Below, one piece after another: positions 24,219-25,422 of a stretch of DNA of 25,422 bases; positions within the stretch are counted from its first letter, which is position 1, and the number at the start of each line of letters is the position of its first letter. Source of the DNA: Proteobacteria bacterium UBA1148 (GTDB lineage: Bacteria; Pseudomonadota; Gammaproteobacteria; Steroidobacterales; Rariloculaceae). The position numbers and the translations under genes are program-made. The notes beneath the pieces are model-generated. The model did not search any database. It saw only the letters and a program-made list of their open reading frames with translations, and had not been told where the DNA came from. Where the stretch lies: the NCBI GenBank assembly GCA_002311835.1, contig DBZY01000083.1, positions 207 through 25,628 on the forward strand. Reading direction: 5' to 3'.

Positions 24219-25023
24219 ATTGCGCTGCCCAACCCAGTGGGCATTCCCGATACTCACTCTCCTTTGGTTGCAATCTCCCGGTGGATTGGCCCAGGACGGT
24301 GCGGGCACAGACTTCGACCCCCGTGATCTCTCCGGTGTCTGGTACGGAGTCGGCGGCGGCGGCGTGCCCTTCGGCCCGGATAGACCGCCCCTGAAGCCTG
24401 AAAGTGAAGCAAAGTACCTGTCGCATATCCCGACCCGCAGCGCCGATCCCCGTGTGCCGGCCGTAGATGATCCTGCACTTTCAAATGACCCAGCCTTTGC
24501 GTGTAACCCCCGTGGATTTCCTCGCATCATGTTTGATAATCGTGGAGAGACATTCGAATTCATCCACATCAATGACAGGGTGCTGCAACTTCTACAGCAG
24601 GAACGGACACTACGTGAATTCTGGATGGATGGTCGGGAAATCCCATCACCCGAGAACATGGATAACATCGGACCCTCCTGGTATGGGCATTCAGTTGCAA
24701 AGTGGGAAGGAGATGAATTAATCGTCGATACAGCAGGCATGGATGATCGCGCATGGCTTGATCACAATGGTAACGTCAAGAGTTTTGAGGCACGGATACA
24801 GGAGCGGTATAGAAGGGTCAATGCAGATACCATAGAACTTCGAATGACGCTCTACGACCCAACAAGTTACACCGCCCCCTGGGTTAGCGTAACAAAAATT
24901 TTCAAACGTGAATCGCCAGAAAGACTTACCTTCTTTGGTTGGTACGGCATGTTCTCCGGGGTGACAGATCTTATGTGTGCGCCTCTTAACGCAATCGAAC
25001 TACGAAGAGATGGGGCTTACTGA
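24205..25023 (+). CDS. Exported WEGDELIVDT-domain protein, tandem copy 2 (paralogue 12)
   Basis: This 272-residue near-duplicate of the preceding gene has signal-peptide cleavage at GLA29, leaving Gln30, and the same blocks: DPRDLSGVW, a shortened Gly loop, FGPDRPPLKPESEAKY, FACNPRGFPRIMF, WMDGRE, WEGDELIVDT and DLMCAP. The ATG at 24205 lies 14 bp inside the upstream gene, suggesting coupled translation. The frame is open 102 bases further upstream, but that part is the copy 1 coding sequence in another frame, so I reject it. Bases 24604-24749 match 23799-23944 exactly, so duplication or gene conversion is recent, while the rest of the copy has diverged moderately. Function unknown. Confidence 0.87.
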   Translation: MELTKLRCPTQWAFPILTLLWLQSPGGLAQDGAGTDFDPRDLSGVWYGVGGGGVPFGPDRPPLKPESEAKYLSHIPTRSADPRVPAVDDPALSNDPAFACNPRGFPRIMFDNRGETFEFIHINDRVLQLLQQERTLREFWMDGREIPSPENMDNIGPSWYGHSVAKWEGDELIVDTAGMDDRAWLDHNGNVKSFEARIQERYRRVNADTIELRMTLYDPTSYTAPWVSVTKIFKRESPERLTFFGWYGMFSGVTDLMCAPLNAIELRRDGAY

Positions 25024-25422
25024 ATCGCGCCGCCCCAACCAGTGGGTATTTCCGATACTCACCCTCCTTTGGCTGCAATCGCCTGGGGGATTAGCCCAAG
25101 ACAGTGCGGTCATAGACCTCGACCCCCGTGATCTCTCCGGTGTCTGGTACGGAGTTGTTGGCGGCGGTGGGCGTGTTCCCTTCGGCCCGGATAGACCACC
25201 CTTAACACCTGAGGGTGAAGCAAAGTACCTGACACATATTCCGACCCGCAGTGCCGATCCACGTGTACCGGCCGTGGACGATCCTGCACTTTCAAACGAC
25301 CCCACCTTCATGTGTAACCCCCGTGGATTTCCGCGCGTAATGTTTGACGATGGCGGAGAGACATTCGAATTCATCCACATCGATGGCAAAGTGCTGCAAC
25401 TTCTACAGCGAGGTCGGACGCT
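25010..25422 (+). CDS. Exported WEGDELIVDT-domain protein, tandem copy 3, cut by window edge (paralogue 13)
   Basis: This is the first 137 codons of a third copy, starting at the ATG at 25010, again 14 bp inside the previous gene. The signal peptide ends GLA29, leaving Gln30. Visible blocks are DPRDLSGVW, a Gly-rich loop, FGPDRPPLTPEGEAKY, DPTFMCNPRGFPRVMF and FEFIHIDG, after which the window ends. The third copy is offset from copy 2 by 805 bp in its start, equal to the spacing between the stops of copies 1 and 2. The remainder, and whether further copies follow, cannot be seen. Confidence 0.85.
   Translation, partial: MGLTESRRPNQWVFPILTLLWLQSPGGLAQDSAVIDLDPRDLSGVWYGVVGGGGRVPFGPDRPPLTPEGEAKYLTHIPTRSADPRVPAVDDPALSNDPTFMCNPRGFPRVMFDDGGETFEFIHIDGKVLQLLQRGRT

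Larger units (their letters stand above)
23415..25422 (+). repeat. Tandem gene array, three copies with ~805-bp period
   Basis: Copies begin at 23415, 24205 and 25010. Stops at 24218 and 25023 are 805 bp apart, and matching blocks between copies 1 and 2 are offset by exactly 805 bp in the second half of the gene. Each junction is the same: the next ATG lies inside an AGAGATGG(A/G)GCTTACT stretch, with a 14-bp overlap. Confidence 0.9.

Overview
The window looks like chromosome of a sulfur-oxidising proteobacterium, most likely a gammaproteobacterium. The left end carries the sat-aprM-aprB order known from Allochromatium-type sulfur oxidisers. The genus cannot be read from the sequence; an uncultured marine or symbiont lineage is only a guess. 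Base composition looks close to 50% GC. I see no integrase, transposase, CRISPR array, phage gene, rRNA or transcription regulator.

Region 1 (1-4400) is sulfur metabolism. On the minus strand, ATP sulfurylase (sat), the membrane anchor aprM and the start of aprB form the reverse (oxidative) APS pathway: sulfite to APS to sulfate plus ATP. Diverging from sat on the plus strand are a 62-residue one-helix membrane protein, a YeiH-type putative sulfate exporter and a degenerate universal stress protein. A complete tRNA-Leu(CAA) closes the block.

Region 2 (4550-16613) is almost entirely minus-strand genes for exported proteins. They include a two-haem cytochrome c translationally coupled (TAATG overlap) to a PQQ dehydrogenase that carries the lanthanide-type D-Y-D signature. 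Others are a NIPSNAP protein, an HpcH/HpaI-type aldolase with a signal peptide, a glutaminyl-peptide cyclotransferase (QC), a PPOX/FMN protein, a plus-strand Tat-exported alpha/beta hydrolase with a Cys nucleophile, and several paralogues described below.

Region 3 (16786-25422) holds an EamA transporter, an ABM monooxygenase-like protein and more of the paralogues. It ends in three tandem copies of one gene that overlap by 14 bp, the last cut by the window edge.

The dominant theme is one expanded family. Ten complete genes and one partial gene carry a common exported domain: a G-x-W block, a Cys before a GMP-like turn, an R-x-I-x-M-D strand, WEGDTLVVET, LVERF and, in the complete copies, a C-terminal Cys. 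Seven genes carry a DUF6152-like N-terminal domain; five fuse the two domains and two sit directly beside a gene for the second domain. In all seven DUF6152-like proteins the predicted signal-peptidase site lies exactly before a His-His pair, and an N/S-P-H and a W-x-x-E are also invariant. This suggests a periplasmic metal site that begins at the mature N-terminus. Nearly all the other exported proteins have Gln at the predicted +1 position, and a QC is encoded among them. Together the region reads as a periplasmic redox module (PQQ dehydrogenase, cytochrome c, possible metalloproteins) with its own N-terminal processing enzyme. The substrate is unknown.
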